Notes under the pieces: generated by a model
The model's database searches: none
The model's input: the letters and a program-made list of their open reading frames with translations, nothing else
Told to the model about the DNA's origin: nothing
Source of the DNA: an uncultured Erysipelotrichaceae bacterium
Lineage (GTDB): Bacteria; Bacillota_I; Bacilli_A; Erysipelotrichales; Coprobacillaceae
Assembly (NCBI GenBank): GCA_910588075.1
Contig: CAJUOS010000014.1
Span: 1-39,684 of the forward strand
Reading direction: 5' to 3'
DNA length: 39,684 bases
Position numbers and translations under genes: made by a program
Shown here: positions 16,450 to 26,200 of the stretch, in pieces
Numbering within the stretch: the stretch's first letter is position 1
Layout: the number at the start of each line of letters is the position of its first letter

Positions 16450-17842
16450 CAAATGACTTTGCTTTTTCTACTGCTTCTTCTATAGAACCTACATTGTGGA
16501 AAGCTTGTTCAGGTAAATGATCCCATTTTCCTTCTAATATTTCCTTAAATCCTCTGATAGTATCTTCTACTCGGACATATTTTCCTTCCATTCCAGTAAA
16601 CTGACTTGCCACTGTAAATGGTTGAGATAGATAATTACGTACACGTCTTGCTCGAGCTACAGTAATCTTATCTTCTTCACTTAATTCATCCATACCTAAA
16701 ATTGCAATAATATCTTGTAGTTCTTGGAATCTTTGAAGTATTTGTTGTACTCCATGAGCAACCTCATAATGTTCTTCTCCAACAACTAAAGGATCTAATG
16801 CTCTTGATGATGAATTCAATGGATCAACAGCTGGATAAATACCTAATGCTGCAATTGAACGATCAAGAACAACTTTTGCATCAAGATGAGCAAATGTTGT
16901 TGCAGGTGCAGGGTCAGTTAAATCATCAGCAGGTACATAAACAGCTTGTACTGATGTAATTGATCCTTTCTTTGTTGATGTAATACGTTCTTGTAATTGT
17001 CCCATCTCAGTTGCTAAAGTTGGTTGATAGCCTGCTTGTGATGGAACACGCCCTAATAATGCAGATACTTCTGATCCTGCTTGAGTGAAACGGAAAATAT
17101 TATCAATAAATAATAATACATCTTGATTTTGTTCATCTCTAAAATATTCTGCCATTGTTAATCCTGTTAAAGCAACTCTTAAACGTGATCCTGGTGGTTC
17201 ATTCATTTGACCAAAGACAAGTGTTGTTTTATCTAAAACTCCACTTTCTTTCATTTCATAATAAAGATCATTTCCTTCTCTTGAACGTTCACCTACTCCT
17301 GCAAAAACAGATAAACCTCCATGTTGTGTTGCTATATTATTAATTAATTCTTGAATTAAAACTGTTTTTCCAACTCCAGCACCACCAAACAACCCTATTT
17401 TTCCACCTTTAATATAAGGGCAAATCAAATCTATAACCTTTATACCTGTTTCTAAAATTTCTGTCTCTGTTCTTTGTTGTGCATATGTAGGAGCACTTCT
17501 ATGAATTGGCATTCTTTTTGATGTTGATGGCAAAGCTTCTTTTTCATCAATTGGGTTCCCTAAAACATTAAACATTCTTCCTAATGTTTCATTTCCAACA
17601 GGAACACTAATTGGATTTTGTGTATCTATAGCATCAAGTCCTCTTGTTAAACCATCAGTAGGACCCATAGCTATACAACGTACAATATCATCACCAATAT
17701 GTTGAGCAACTTCAACTGTTAATGATTCACCATGATTATCTATTTCAATTGCTGTATTTAATGATGGTAAATGATCAGCATCAAAGATAATATCAACAAC
17801 TGGTCCAACAGCACGTACAATTTTTCCTATATTTGTAGACAT
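16436..17842 (-). CDS. atpD: ATP synthase F1 beta subunit
   Basis: 468-residue catalytic subunit. Walker A is in GLFGGAGVGKTVLI (near 155) and Walker B in VLLFIDNIF (near 250). The catalytic-site glutamate lies in GERSREGND, and DELSEED is the lever motif in the C-terminal domain. The open frame reaches 17878, but AGGAGG sits six bases before ATG 17842 and the protein then begins MSTNIGKIVRAVGPVVD, as expected. It lies 13 bases after atpG. Confidence 0.98.
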   Translation of the reverse strand: MSTNIGKIVRAVGPVVDIIFDADHLPSLNTAIEIDNHGESLTVEVAQHIGDDIVRCIAMGPTDGLTRGLDAIDTQNPISVPVGNETLGRMFNVLGNPIDEKEALPSTSKRMPIHRSAPTYAQQRTETEILETGIKVIDLICPYIKGGKIGLFGGAGVGKTVLIQELINNIATQHGGLSVFAGVGERSREGNDLYYEMKESGVLDKTTLVFGQMNEPPGSRLRVALTGLTMAEYFRDEQNQDVLLFIDNIFRFTQAGSEVSALLGRVPSQAGYQPTLATEMGQLQERITSTKKGSITSVQAVYVPADDLTDPAPATTFAHLDAKVVLDRSIAALGIYPAVDPLNSSSRALDPLVVGEEHYEVAHGVQQILQRFQELQDIIAILGMDELSEEDKITVARARRVRNYLSQPFTVASQFTGMEGKYVRVEDTIRGFKEILEGKWDHLPEQAFHNVGSIEEAVEKAKSFDEAI

Positions 17843-17855
17843 ACGGCACCTCCTT

Positions 17856-18707
17856 TTATTGAGCATTTGCTCCAGCAACTATTTCACTAATTTCATTAGT
17901 AATAGCTGTTTGTCTTGCTTGATTGTATTTCAATAATAAGTCTTCAATTAATTCCTCTGCATTATCAGTAGCATTCTCCATTGACATTCTTCTTGACGCA
18001 TTTTCACTTGTTACTGATTCAACTAAATATCCATAAATAACAGATTGTAAATACATAGGAATCAAATGATTTAATACTTCATTTGCATTTGGTTCAAAAA
18101 CTGTATATTTATTTGTAACAGTGATATGATCAAACTCACTTGTATCCACAGGTAATAAAGTTACAACTCGAGGAGTAAATGTTAAGTTATTAACAAATTC
18201 AGTATAAATAATTTTAATTTTAGAAATTTCTTGTTTTCTATACATCTGTGTCAATTCACTTACAAGTCTTACAATTTCTTTAAAATCTAAAGTAGAATTA
18301 AGATTTAAATAATCATGTTTATATTCAATCTTCCTATGTGTTAAATAACTTGCTCCCTTAGTACCAATCATATAAACAATATCATCATCTTGAATTTCAC
18401 TTGCTATTGTTTTAAATACATTAGCATTATATCCACCACATAATCCTAAACTAGATGTAATTGTCATATAAACAGTTTTCCCATGCTTATTTTCTTTTAG
18501 ATAAGCATTATCAATATGACCTTTGTTACTTTCTAAAATTTCTGCAACTGTTTCTTGAACCATACTATAATAAGGCTTTAATTCTTCTAATTGATTTCTT
18601 GTTTTTCTTAATTTTGAAGTTGCAACTAATTGCATTGCTTTTGTAATTTTTTTTGTAGATTCAACTGACTTAATACGTCTTTTTATAGACTGCATATTAC
18701 TAGCCAT
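17856..18707 (-). CDS. atpG: ATP synthase F1 gamma subunit
   Basis: 283-residue rotor shaft. The N-terminal helix (MQSIKRRIKSVESTKKITKAMQ region) and the C-terminal helix (NARQTAITNEISEIVAGA pattern) form the coiled coil inside the alpha-beta ring, with a Rossmann-like middle domain. The start ATG 18707 follows GGAAGGATG with appropriate spacing; an in-frame upstream codon at 18716 overlaps the alpha gene end and is less likely. The length is normal. Confidence 0.96.
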   Translation of the reverse strand: MASNMQSIKRRIKSVESTKKITKAMQLVATSKLRKTRNQLEELKPYYSMVQETVAEILESNKGHIDNAYLKENKHGKTVYMTITSSLGLCGGYNANVFKTIASEIQDDDIVYMIGTKGASYLTHRKIEYKHDYLNLNSTLDFKEIVRLVSELTQMYRKQEISKIKIIYTEFVNNLTFTPRVVTLLPVDTSEFDHITVTNKYTVFEPNANEVLNHLIPMYLQSVIYGYLVESVTSENASRRMSMENATDNAEELIEDLLLKYNQARQTAITNEISEIVAGANAQ

Positions 18708-18712
18708 AATGA

Positions 18713-20236
18713 TCATCCTTCCTTATTCACTTTAAGAAATTGATCAACAAAAGCATTCATAACTTCTTTCATTTGAACTGATAATTCATCACTAATTGCT
18801 TTATGTGTTAAAATATCTTCAATAATATTTGGATGATTTAATTTCACTTCTTGATATAATTCATTAATAAATGGAATTACTTTTTTTACAGGAATTGTTT
18901 TTGTAAATCCATTTTTCAATGCAAATAATGAAATAACTTGCTCATCAACAGAACGAGGAGAGTATTGTGCTTGTTTTAACACTTCACGAACTTTTTCTCC
19001 ATGATCCAATGTTGCTTTTGTTGCTGCATCAAGATCACTACCAAATTGAGCAAATGCTTGCATTTCAGCAAATTGAGCTAACTCAAGTTTTAATGAACCA
19101 GATACTTGTTTCATTGCTTTTATTTGTGCTGATGAACCTACACGACTAACTGATAACCCTGTATCAATCGCTGGTCTAAATCCCGAGTTAAATAAATCTT
19201 GTTGTAAAAAGATTTGTCCATCTGTAATTGAAATAACATTTGTAGGAATATATGCTGAAATATCTCCTGCTTGTGTTTCTATAATTGGAAGTGCAGTAAT
19301 TGAACCGCCTCCATGTTCTTCATTTAAACGACATGCTCTTTCAAGTAATCTTGAATGAAGATAAAAGACATCCCCTGGATAAGCTTCTCGTCCTGGTGGT
19401 CTTTTTAATAATAATGATACTGTACGATAAGCAACTGCATGTTTTGATAAATCATCATAAACAATTAAAACATCTTTTCCTTGTTCTAACCATTCTTCTG
19501 CCATTGCACAACCTGCGTATGGAGCTATATATTGCACAGGTGCTAACTCACTCGCTCCTGCTGAAACAATAGTTGTATATTCCATTGCTCCACCTCTACG
19601 TAGTTTTTCTACAATTTGAGCAACTGTTGAATTCTTTTGTCCAATTGCTACATATATACAATAAATATCTTGTCCTTTTTGATTGAGAATAGTATCTATT
19701 GCTATTGCAGTTTTTCCTGTTTGTCTATCACCAATAATTAACTCACGTTGTCCTCTACCAATTGGAATAATAGCATCTATTGATGTTATTCCTGTTTGTA
19801 AAGGTTGATCAACTGACTTTCTCGTCATAACTCCACTTGCAACTCTTTCTATTGGTCGTGTTCTTGTATAAGAAATTTCACCTTGACCATCAATAGGTTG
19901 CCCTAATGGATTAACAACACGTCCCAATAATCCATCTCCTACTGGAACTTCAATAATCTTACCAGTTCTTTTAACTTCATCACCTTCCTTGATAGTTCCT
20001 TCACTACCAAGTAAAACAGCACCTACACTGTCTTCATCTAAGTTCATAACCATTCCATATACATCATTAGGAAATAATAGTAATTCTCCTAACATGGCAT
20101 TATCTAATCCATGAACTAATGATACACCATCACCAACAGTCATTACTGTTCCTACATCTTTTGATTCAAGAACATCATTATAATGCTTAATTTGTTCTTT
20201 AATTAATGCACTAATTTCATCTGGTCTTAGATCCAC
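18713..20236 (-). CDS. atpA: ATP synthase F1 alpha subunit
   Basis: 507-residue regulatory nucleotide-binding subunit. Walker A is GDRQTGKTAIA near 170, and the signature IPTNVISITDGQIFL near 345-360 is present. The start needs care: the frame opens with GTG at 20245 directly after the atpH stop with no RBS. The GTG at 20236 lies behind AGGTGAAGG and gives a protein beginning (M)DLRPDEISALI, matching family N-termini. I choose GTG 20236. Confidence 0.96.
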   Translation of the reverse strand: MDLRPDEISALIKEQIKHYNDVLESKDVGTVMTVGDGVSLVHGLDNAMLGELLLFPNDVYGMVMNLDEDSVGAVLLGSEGTIKEGDEVKRTGKIIEVPVGDGLLGRVVNPLGQPIDGQGEISYTRTRPIERVASGVMTRKSVDQPLQTGITSIDAIIPIGRGQRELIIGDRQTGKTAIAIDTILNQKGQDIYCIYVAIGQKNSTVAQIVEKLRRGGAMEYTTIVSAGASELAPVQYIAPYAGCAMAEEWLEQGKDVLIVYDDLSKHAVAYRTVSLLLKRPPGREAYPGDVFYLHSRLLERACRLNEEHGGGSITALPIIETQAGDISAYIPTNVISITDGQIFLQQDLFNSGFRPAIDTGLSVSRVGSSAQIKAMKQVSGSLKLELAQFAEMQAFAQFGSDLDAATKATLDHGEKVREVLKQAQYSPRSVDEQVISLFALKNGFTKTIPVKKVIPFINELYQEVKLNHPNIIEDILTHKAISDELSVQMKEVMNAFVDQFLKVNKEG

Positions 20237-20245
20237 TACCTTCAC

Positions 20246-20776
20246 CTACTTTCTTAATAATTCTTTTCTTAATGATTCTAATTTATAAGAAAGTGAATCA
20301 TCATAAATATGATTATCTACTTCAACTTTAATTCCACCTATTAAACTTTCATCAATAACCATACGCAATTGTACTTTCTTTGCTTCTTTTTGACTTATTG
20401 CATTTTCAATTTTTTGAATTTGTTCTGGAGTTAATGAATAAGCACTATAAACCTTACCTACTTTTATTCCAAAATAATCATTACATAATGATTGAAAATG
20501 TTGACAAATTTGTTGAATATATCTCATTCTTCTTTTCTTTACTAATAACATTAAAAAATTAAGAACATATTCTGAAATCTGATTTTGAAAACTTTTCTTA
20601 AGAATATTGATTTTTTCTTCATCTTGCACTGCAACATGACTAAAGAACTGAACAAAAACATTATCTTCAAAGATATTTTGTACTTTTGTGATATCTTTTT
20701 GATATGTTTGAATAGCATTTTCTTCTTTTGCTAAATCAAATAAAGACTCTGCATAACGACTTGCTATTGTATCCAT
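20246..20776 (-). CDS. atpH: ATP synthase delta subunit (OSCP)
   Basis: 176-residue peripheral-stalk subunit linking the b dimer to the top of the alpha-beta ring. The N-terminal six-helix domain (ASRYAESLFDLAKEEN) and the C-terminal GGIKVEVDNHIYDDSLSYKL segment are typical. Its ATG overlaps the atpF stop as TAATG, indicating translational coupling. Confidence 0.95.
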   Translation of the reverse strand: MDTIASRYAESLFDLAKEENAIQTYQKDITKVQNIFEDNVFVQFFSHVAVQDEEKINILKKSFQNQISEYVLNFLMLLVKKRRMRYIQQICQHFQSLCNDYFGIKVGKVYSAYSLTPEQIQKIENAISQKEAKKVQLRMVIDESLIGGIKVEVDNHIYDDSLSYKLESLRKELLRK

Positions 20777-21279
20777 TATTTCACAACCTTATCAATAAAT
20801 TCTTCAACTAAATCTTGATTTGCTTGTGTGTTCATATCCTTGTTCATAATCTTTGTAGCAACTTCCATTGCAATATCAATCATTTCTTCTTTCATTTCTT
20901 CTTTTGCTTGAGCTTTTTCAGCTTCTATTTCTTTTTGTGCTTGTTCTATTTTTGCTGTTGCTTCTTTTTTCGCATCACCAACAATATCATCTCGCACTTT
21001 TAACGCATCAGTTTTTGCCTTTTCAACAATATTGTGATATTCTTTCGCAGAATCACGTGCTTGTTTTTCACTTTCTACCATATATGTTTTGGCTTTCTCA
21101 TTCATTTCCCTTGCTTCATTCATTTGTGATTCAATGAAATCTGCCCTCTTTGCAAAATAACTTTGCATAGAAGTCCAAAGAAATTTCTTGAAAATCAATA
21201 ACATAACCCCTGTAGCTAATAACTGAACAATCAATGTTGTTATATTGGGGAATAATTTACCAGCAATATCTATATCCAT
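20776..21279 (-). CDS. atpF: ATP synthase Fo b subunit
   Basis: 167-residue peripheral-stalk subunit. One membrane helix lies at about 15-33, followed by a long Ala/Glu/Lys/Gln-rich coiled coil to the C-terminus. The start has GAAGGAGG upstream. Length and position between atpE and atpH are as usual. Confidence 0.95.
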   Translation of the reverse strand: MDIDIAGKLFPNITTLIVQLLATGVMLLIFKKFLWTSMQSYFAKRADFIESQMNEAREMNEKAKTYMVESEKQARDSAKEYHNIVEKAKTDALKVRDDIVGDAKKEATAKIEQAQKEIEAEKAQAKEEMKEEMIDIAMEVATKIMNKDMNTQANQDLVEEFIDKVVK

Positions 21280-21315
21280 TTCTTATTCCTCCTTCTTTTA
21301 TTCGTTTTTATTCTT

Positions 21316-21558
21316 TTATCCAATAAAACTTGGGAAAACGAACATTAACAAGAAAGAAATTAATAAACCATAGATAGCTACTGTTTCAGATAAAGCGATA
21401 CCTAAAATCATCATAGTACGAATTTTACCTTCTGCTTCTGGGTTTCTTCCTACTGCTTCAACTGCTTTACTTGCTGCAATTCCTTCTCCAATACCTGTTC
21501 CTAAACCTGCACAAACAGCAATACCAGCTGCAATTGCAATTAATCCATAATCTGTCAT
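21316..21558 (-). CDS. atpE: ATP synthase Fo c subunit with a two-carboxylate ion site
   Basis: 80-residue proteolipid hairpin forming the rotor ring. The essential carboxylate is Glu58 in ALSETVAIYG. Aligned by eye with the Na+-binding Ilyobacter c subunit (GQGYAAGKAVE...AESTGIY), the helix-1 glutamine is replaced by Glu25 in GIGEGIAASKAVE, while the Glu-hydroxyl pair of helix 2 is kept as Glu58-Thr59. This is the two-carboxylate arrangement described for the Fusobacterium nucleatum Na+ ring. The polar loop is GRNPEAEG. A good RBS (GTGGAGG) precedes ATG 21558. Confidence 0.96.
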   Translation of the reverse strand: MTDYGLIAIAAGIAVCAGLGTGIGEGIAASKAVEAVGRNPEAEGKIRTMMILGIALSETVAIYGLLISFLLMFVFPSFIG

Positions 21559-21599
21559 TTTCTATACCTCCACATTTTTTACTTTTTTATCTTTACTAG

Positions 21600-22283
21600 T
21601 TATTCTGCTTCAATCGCAATTAAAATACTAGATAAAGTCACAAATACTAACGTTTGAATACATCCTGCAAACACATCAAAATATGCATGTAATACAGGTG
21701 CTAAGATTGGTCCTAAAAAATTAAATGGAATAATCATTCCTGATAACCAACCTGTAAACTGATAAACTAATCCCATTAAAATTGTCCCACTTAAAATATT
21801 TCCAAATAAACGCATTGATAATGAAATAAGTGGTGATACAGCACTTAAAATATTTGTAGGTGGCCATATCAATTCTTTAATATATGTGAATCCACCTTTT
21901 TTCTTAAATGCATTATATTGAATCAATATAAATGTAATAAGTGTAATTGCCAAAGTAATTGAATAATTTGATGTTGGTGCATCAAATCCAATTAAACCAC
22001 TTAAATTAGCCACAATTAAATATACAAACATCATCGCAAAATAAGGATAATAATTCTTCTCAAATTGTGATGGCATAATTGATTTCATATAATTATAAAC
22101 CATTTCTATACCTGTTTCACACACTAATACAATTCCTTTTGGCTTTTGAAGTGGATCAGCTATCATTATTTTCTTTCCTGCATATATAAAGAATAAACTT
22201 AATAATGCAATAATAATAAGAGAAAAAATTAATTCTACTTGTAACTCAATATGTATTGTAGAGAGTACTGTTGTACTAACCAT
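21600..22283 (-). CDS. atpB: ATP synthase Fo a subunit
   Basis: 227-residue stator channel subunit with five to six membrane helices. The essential arginine is in SLSMRLFGNILSG and the last helices contain HAYFDVFAGCIQTLVF. The frame is open to 22292, but that GTG lies inside the Shine-Dalgarno AAGGAGGTG; ATG 22283 is eight bases after it and is chosen. The gene overlaps the end of the atpI-like gene by eight bases. Confidence 0.95.
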   Translation of the reverse strand: MVSTTVLSTIHIELQVELIFSLIIIALLSLFFIYAGKKIMIADPLQKPKGIVLVCETGIEMVYNYMKSIMPSQFEKNYYPYFAMMFVYLIVANLSGLIGFDAPTSNYSITLAITLITFILIQYNAFKKKGGFTYIKELIWPPTNILSAVSPLISLSMRLFGNILSGTILMGLVYQFTGWLSGMIIPFNFLGPILAPVLHAYFDVFAGCIQTLVFVTLSSILIAIEAE

Positions 22284-22644
22284 CAATATCACCTCCTTTA
22301 TGAATAAATCCCTCTACATAAATTGTTAATTTTATCATTAAGTATCCTAAAAATACTCCTAAAATATGAACCCATTGTGTCTTTACAGAAATATAAAAAC
22401 CTAAAGCATATAATGCTAATTTTAATATAAATCCCATTACTATCAGTATTGTTGATGTTGATGATTTTAAAATTTCATCAGACATTTTCATTATTAACAT
22501 AAAAACAATAATATTAATAAAATATCCTAAAACAAATCCTAATAAATAAGACATATCTTTAAAAAGTATACCAATAATTACAAATAAGAAACATCCCACT
22601 ACAAATAAATATAATGATTTTTTTAATACATCCTTCTCATTCAT
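22276..22644 (-). CDS. atpI: ATP synthase subunit I-like membrane protein
   Basis: 122 residues, four hydrophobic segments (about 10-28, 33-52, 65-85, 90-110). It sits directly before atpB, where Firmicutes carry atpI, whose product helps assemble the c ring in several bacteria. Family membership is by position and topology more than by motif. ATG 22644 is nine bases after TAGGAG, and the TTG at 22653 is rejected. The gene overlaps the atpZ-like gene by eight bases and atpB by eight. Confidence 0.8.
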   Translation of the reverse strand: MNEKDVLKKSLYLFVVGCFLFVIIGILFKDMSYLLGFVLGYFINIIVFMLIMKMSDEILKSSTSTILIVMGFILKLALYALGFYISVKTQWVHILGVFLGYLMIKLTIYVEGFIHKGGDIDG

Positions 22645-22825
22645 TTTTCCCAACTCCTAGTAATAGTTTCATAATATAAATAAATGAAAACAATAAACAT
22701 ATTAATAATAATATTGGTTTAGTCCCAAAATATTCATCTAACTGTAATCCAATAAATAATCCCAATACAAATGAACAGATAACTCTCATTCCTAATTCCA
22801 ATACAAACAAAATAGTTTTTAACAT
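22637..22825 (-). CDS. atpZ: AtpZ-like small membrane protein
   Basis: 62 residues, two membrane helices (about 10-28 and 36-55). GMRVICSFVLGLFIGLQLDE and YFGTKPILLLICLLFSFIY fit the AtpZ/AtpI family pattern of a glycine-rich first helix and a G-x-P before the second. AtpZ and AtpI together act in c-ring assembly or Mg2+/Ca2+ handling in other species. There is no Shine-Dalgarno before this ATG; the ATG overlaps the stop of a 20-codon upstream ORF that has one, so translation is probably coupled. Confidence 0.75.
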   Translation of the reverse strand: MLKTILFVLELGMRVICSFVLGLFIGLQLDEYFGTKPILLLICLLFSFIYIMKLLLGVGKNE

Positions 22826-22881
22826 ATAAATGAAAAAGAGTCATATGAAAGAATAACTATGTCTTGTTTTATATCACTCAT
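22819..22881 (-). CDS. 20-residue leader ORF of the ATP synthase operon
   Basis: ATG 22881 follows GAGGAG by eight bases, the best RBS in the region, and opens a frame of 20 codons (begins MSDIKQDIVILSY, ends FSFIC) whose TAA overlaps the atpZ start: the last A of codon 19 plus the TG of codon 20 form the atpZ ATG. Since atpZ itself has no RBS, this ORF probably delivers ribosomes to it. The peptide has no recognised homologue and may have no function of its own. Confidence 0.6.
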   Translation of the reverse strand: MSDIKQDIVILSYDSFSFIC

Positions 22882-22904
22882 ACCACTCACTCCTCTATTT
22901 ATAT

Positions 22905-22932
22905 ATTATAAATAAAATCTTTTTCTGTTCAA
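22905..22932 (-). promoter_or_regulatory. Proximal promoter of the ATP synthase operon
   Basis: Minus strand TTGAAC (22927-22932), a 16-base spacer and TATAAT (22905-22910). The predicted start lies about 17 bases before the leader ORF. Confidence 0.65.
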
Positions 22933-23190
22933 GAAACAAAAGCCATTATTTATCTATCAATTATACATTGAATACTTTTAATTGACAATGATTTATATAA
23001 TATTTTCCATAATCTGTTATATTTAAAATACCTTGTCATGTAGTTAATAAAAATATTTATTTTTTACCACTACTTTCTATAATTATATATATCTTGTAAG
23101 ATATACTAACAAAGAAACAACCTTAAATTCTTATTCTTAATAAGAAGATGAAAGAATAATCATAATAATACAAAGATATTAATGTTCATT
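22933..23190. other. Non-coding control region upstream of the ATP synthase operon
   Basis: No gene is visible on either strand. It holds the distal promoter (22960-22988) and two small inverted repeats: ATATCTT-gt-AAGATAT at 23089-23104 and TTCTTATT-ctt-AATAAGAA at 23128-23146. Nothing else is recognisable. Confidence 0.6.
22960..22988 (-). promoter_or_regulatory. Distal promoter of the ATP synthase operon
   Basis: Minus strand TTGTCA (22983-22988), a 17-base spacer and perfect TATAAT (22960-22965). A transcript would start about 70 bases upstream of the leader ORF, in tandem with the proximal promoter. Confidence 0.65.
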
Positions 23191-23230
23191 AAAAAAACCT
23201 CTAGTTGTCCATTCAACTTTTGAGGTTTTT
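23191..23230 (-). terminator. Terminator of the MucBP surface-protein gene
   Basis: Minus strand AAAACCTC...GTTG pairs with CAAC..GAGGTTTT, with a small internal loop, followed by TTTT. It is placed directly after the stop codon and separates this gene from the ATP synthase promoters. Confidence 0.85.
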
Positions 23231-23234
23231 AAAA

Positions 23235-26200
23235 TTATCTTGATTTATTTAATTTTTTCAAAGTTTCAGTTAAATAAATAATTCCTAACATAGATAATAA
23301 AGCAGATAACATATATAGATATGGGTTACTTTCATCTGAAGTCTTAACATTTTTATTATTATCAACATCATCTCCCATTAAATCCAAATCTATATCATCT
23401 TTTTTATCTCCATTTATAGTTATATTTGGTTTTTTTGGAGGATTTGGAATCAATGGTGGTTTATTTTCTTCATCTTTAATCTTTTCATATATAAATGTAA
23501 GATTTTGATCATCTTTAGTATAGTGTCCTTTTGTATTCCCTTCAACTTTGACATATCTGTATCCAGCTATATTAGGATAATTAAATTCAAAAGCATCACC
23601 AACTGCACCACTATATGTGTCCTCTTCTCTTATGATATTTCCATTTTCATCAACATATCTAATAATAACTCTTCCTACTTCTTTATAAACATAAGTAACA
23701 ACTTTGACATCTTCAGCAAATACTCCACTTTCTTTTCCTTCAACTCTTACCAATTCATATCCTTTAATATTCTCTGAATTTGTTTTATATTTTTCACCAA
23801 CAAAACCATTATAAATATTATCAAAATGAATAGTATTTCCGTCTATATCTACATATTTTGCGATAACTGTACTTGCTTTAACTTCTTTTTCAATAGGTTT
23901 ATAAACAACAGTAATAACCTTTATATCCTTTTCAATTTCTCCTTGTTCATCTCCAATGACTTCAATAATTTCATAATTGGCAATTCCCGCTTTATTAATT
24001 GAATATCTATCACCTATATCACCATTATAAATAATATCCTCTTCAAGAATATTTCCTTTGTCATCTTCATATCTAACAAGAACACTTCCACCTATTTTTT
24101 CATCTTCTTCAGTCATTTCATCAGGAGCTATCTTTGTATAAACATATTTAACTTCTTGTTCTTCCTTTTGATAAACGCCTCTTTCATTTCCGATAATTTC
24201 CTTTAACTTATATCCTGGAAACATTAATTGAGAAGTTTTGTAGTCTGTTTCAAGTTTACCACTATAAATTAAATCTTTACAAAGATTATTTCCATCTTCA
24301 TCTACATATTTAGAAATAACTTTACCTTTTTCTTCTAAAACAACTTTTTTCTTATAAACATAAGTTACTAATTGTGGTTTTTCTTTAAACTTTCCTGTTT
24401 TATTCCCTTCAACTTTAACAAACTCATAACCACTTATTTCTAATTGAGTTGTTTTGTACTCATCACCTACATGACCTTTATAAACTATATTTGTACATAA
24501 TTCCTTGTTATTTTCATCTACATATTTAGCAGTCACTGTGCAAGGCATAACCAACTTATATACAAATTTAACAATAGTCTTACTTTCTTTATATAGACCA
24601 CTTGTTTTTCCTTCAGTTCTTAAATATTTATATCCATGTAAACTTGGTATTGAAATCTCATATGGTGTTCCAACTTTTCCACCAATTTCTTTATCTCCAA
24701 CAATTTTATTACCTTTTTCATCAACACATTGAATAATAACTATTCCTTTAATAAATTTCTCATATACATATTCTATAACTTGATCTTCAATCTGATATTT
24801 ACCATTCTCATTTCCATTAACTCGAATAAATTCATAACTATCAATTTCTGGATGTGTCATAGAATAATCTTGATTTACATACCCTGTATAAACTTTATCT
24901 TTAAGAATTGTATTGCCATGAATATCTACACACTTTACAATTAAGTTCCCTATACGTTTATAAATATATTTAATAACTTGAACCTCATCACTAAAGACTC
25001 CAGATTCTTTTCCTTCTACTTTTTCAAGTTTCCAACCTTTTAAATCCTTCTTTTTGGTTTGATATTTCTGTCCTATACCACCAGAATAGATGATGTCTGT
25101 ATCAATAGTATTTCCATTCTCATCAATATATCTTGCAATAACATTACTAGCCATTGGAATATAAACAATAGTTATAACCTTTACATCTTTTTCAATCTTA
25201 CCTTTTTCTTGACCAATAATCTTATCAAATTTATATTTAGGAATATCATATTTTACTGCTTGATAATTTTCTCCTATATCTCCATTAAAAATATCATCAG
25301 CACGAATTGTATTTCCATCTTTATCTTGATAATGAACAACGACACTACCACCAATATTTTCATCTGGAAGATCTTCTATCTTTGTATAAACATATTTAAC
25401 AGTTGTAGGAGTTTCAGCATACTTTCCTGTTTCATTACCAATAACTTCTTTAAATTCATATCCTGGAATAATTAATTGAGAGGTTTGATAATCAGTATTT
25501 ACATATCCTTTATAAACCATATCTGATTTTATCTTATTTCCAGCTTCATCTACATATAAAGCATTTACTACTCCTATTGTTTCATCAGGTTCTTCCTCAA
25601 CCTCTTTATATACATAAGTTACAACTTGAGGATGTTTTTTAATAACTCCTGTATCATTACCTTCTTTTTTTACAAATTCATAACCCTTTATTTCTAACTG
25701 CTCAGTTTTATATTTTTCTCCATCTTCACCTCGATAAATAATATTATCACATAATGGATTTCCAGCTTCATCTACATATCGAGCTGTAACTGTATATGGT
25801 AATGTTACTTTATATATAAGTGTAACTTCATATTCTTCACCATCTGGATATTTTCCAGTTTTAGGATGTCCTTCACTTTTAATATATTCAAAACCATACA
25901 TACTCTTTTCTTGAACTGAATATGGATCACCAATAATTCCTTCCATTTGTTCATCAGGTATAATTTTATCACCATCTTCATCTACATGATGAACATTAAC
26001 ATAACCTCTTGGTCTTAATTCATCAATAACTTCATCTGGATCCATATAACTATCCCAAACTTTTAAAGTATAAACTTTTCCTCCTGGAGAAGCTTCAAAT
26101 GATGTCGCAATATCATCAAAGAAGAATCCAAGTCTTGTTTTTCCATTTACAACAGCAGGAACTCCTTGATCACTACTATCAGTAACACCCATATCAAATT

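Noticed and set aside
20815..21137. Two plus-strand frames opposite atpF and atpH
   Set aside because: Phe/Leu/Cys-rich antisense of a Lys/Glu/Ala coiled coil, with no RBS.
25059..25475. 138-codon open frame on the plus strand inside the MucBP gene
   Set aside because: It is the antisense of a repeat-rich gene, low in complexity (Ile/Asn/Phe), has no RBS and repeats with the MucBP period.
23481..26006. Regular ~200-base periodicity that might suggest a tandem DNA repeat or CRISPR-like array
   Set aside because: The period is that of MucBP protein repeats in a continuous frame; the DNA copies are diverged and there are no short identical repeats with spacers.
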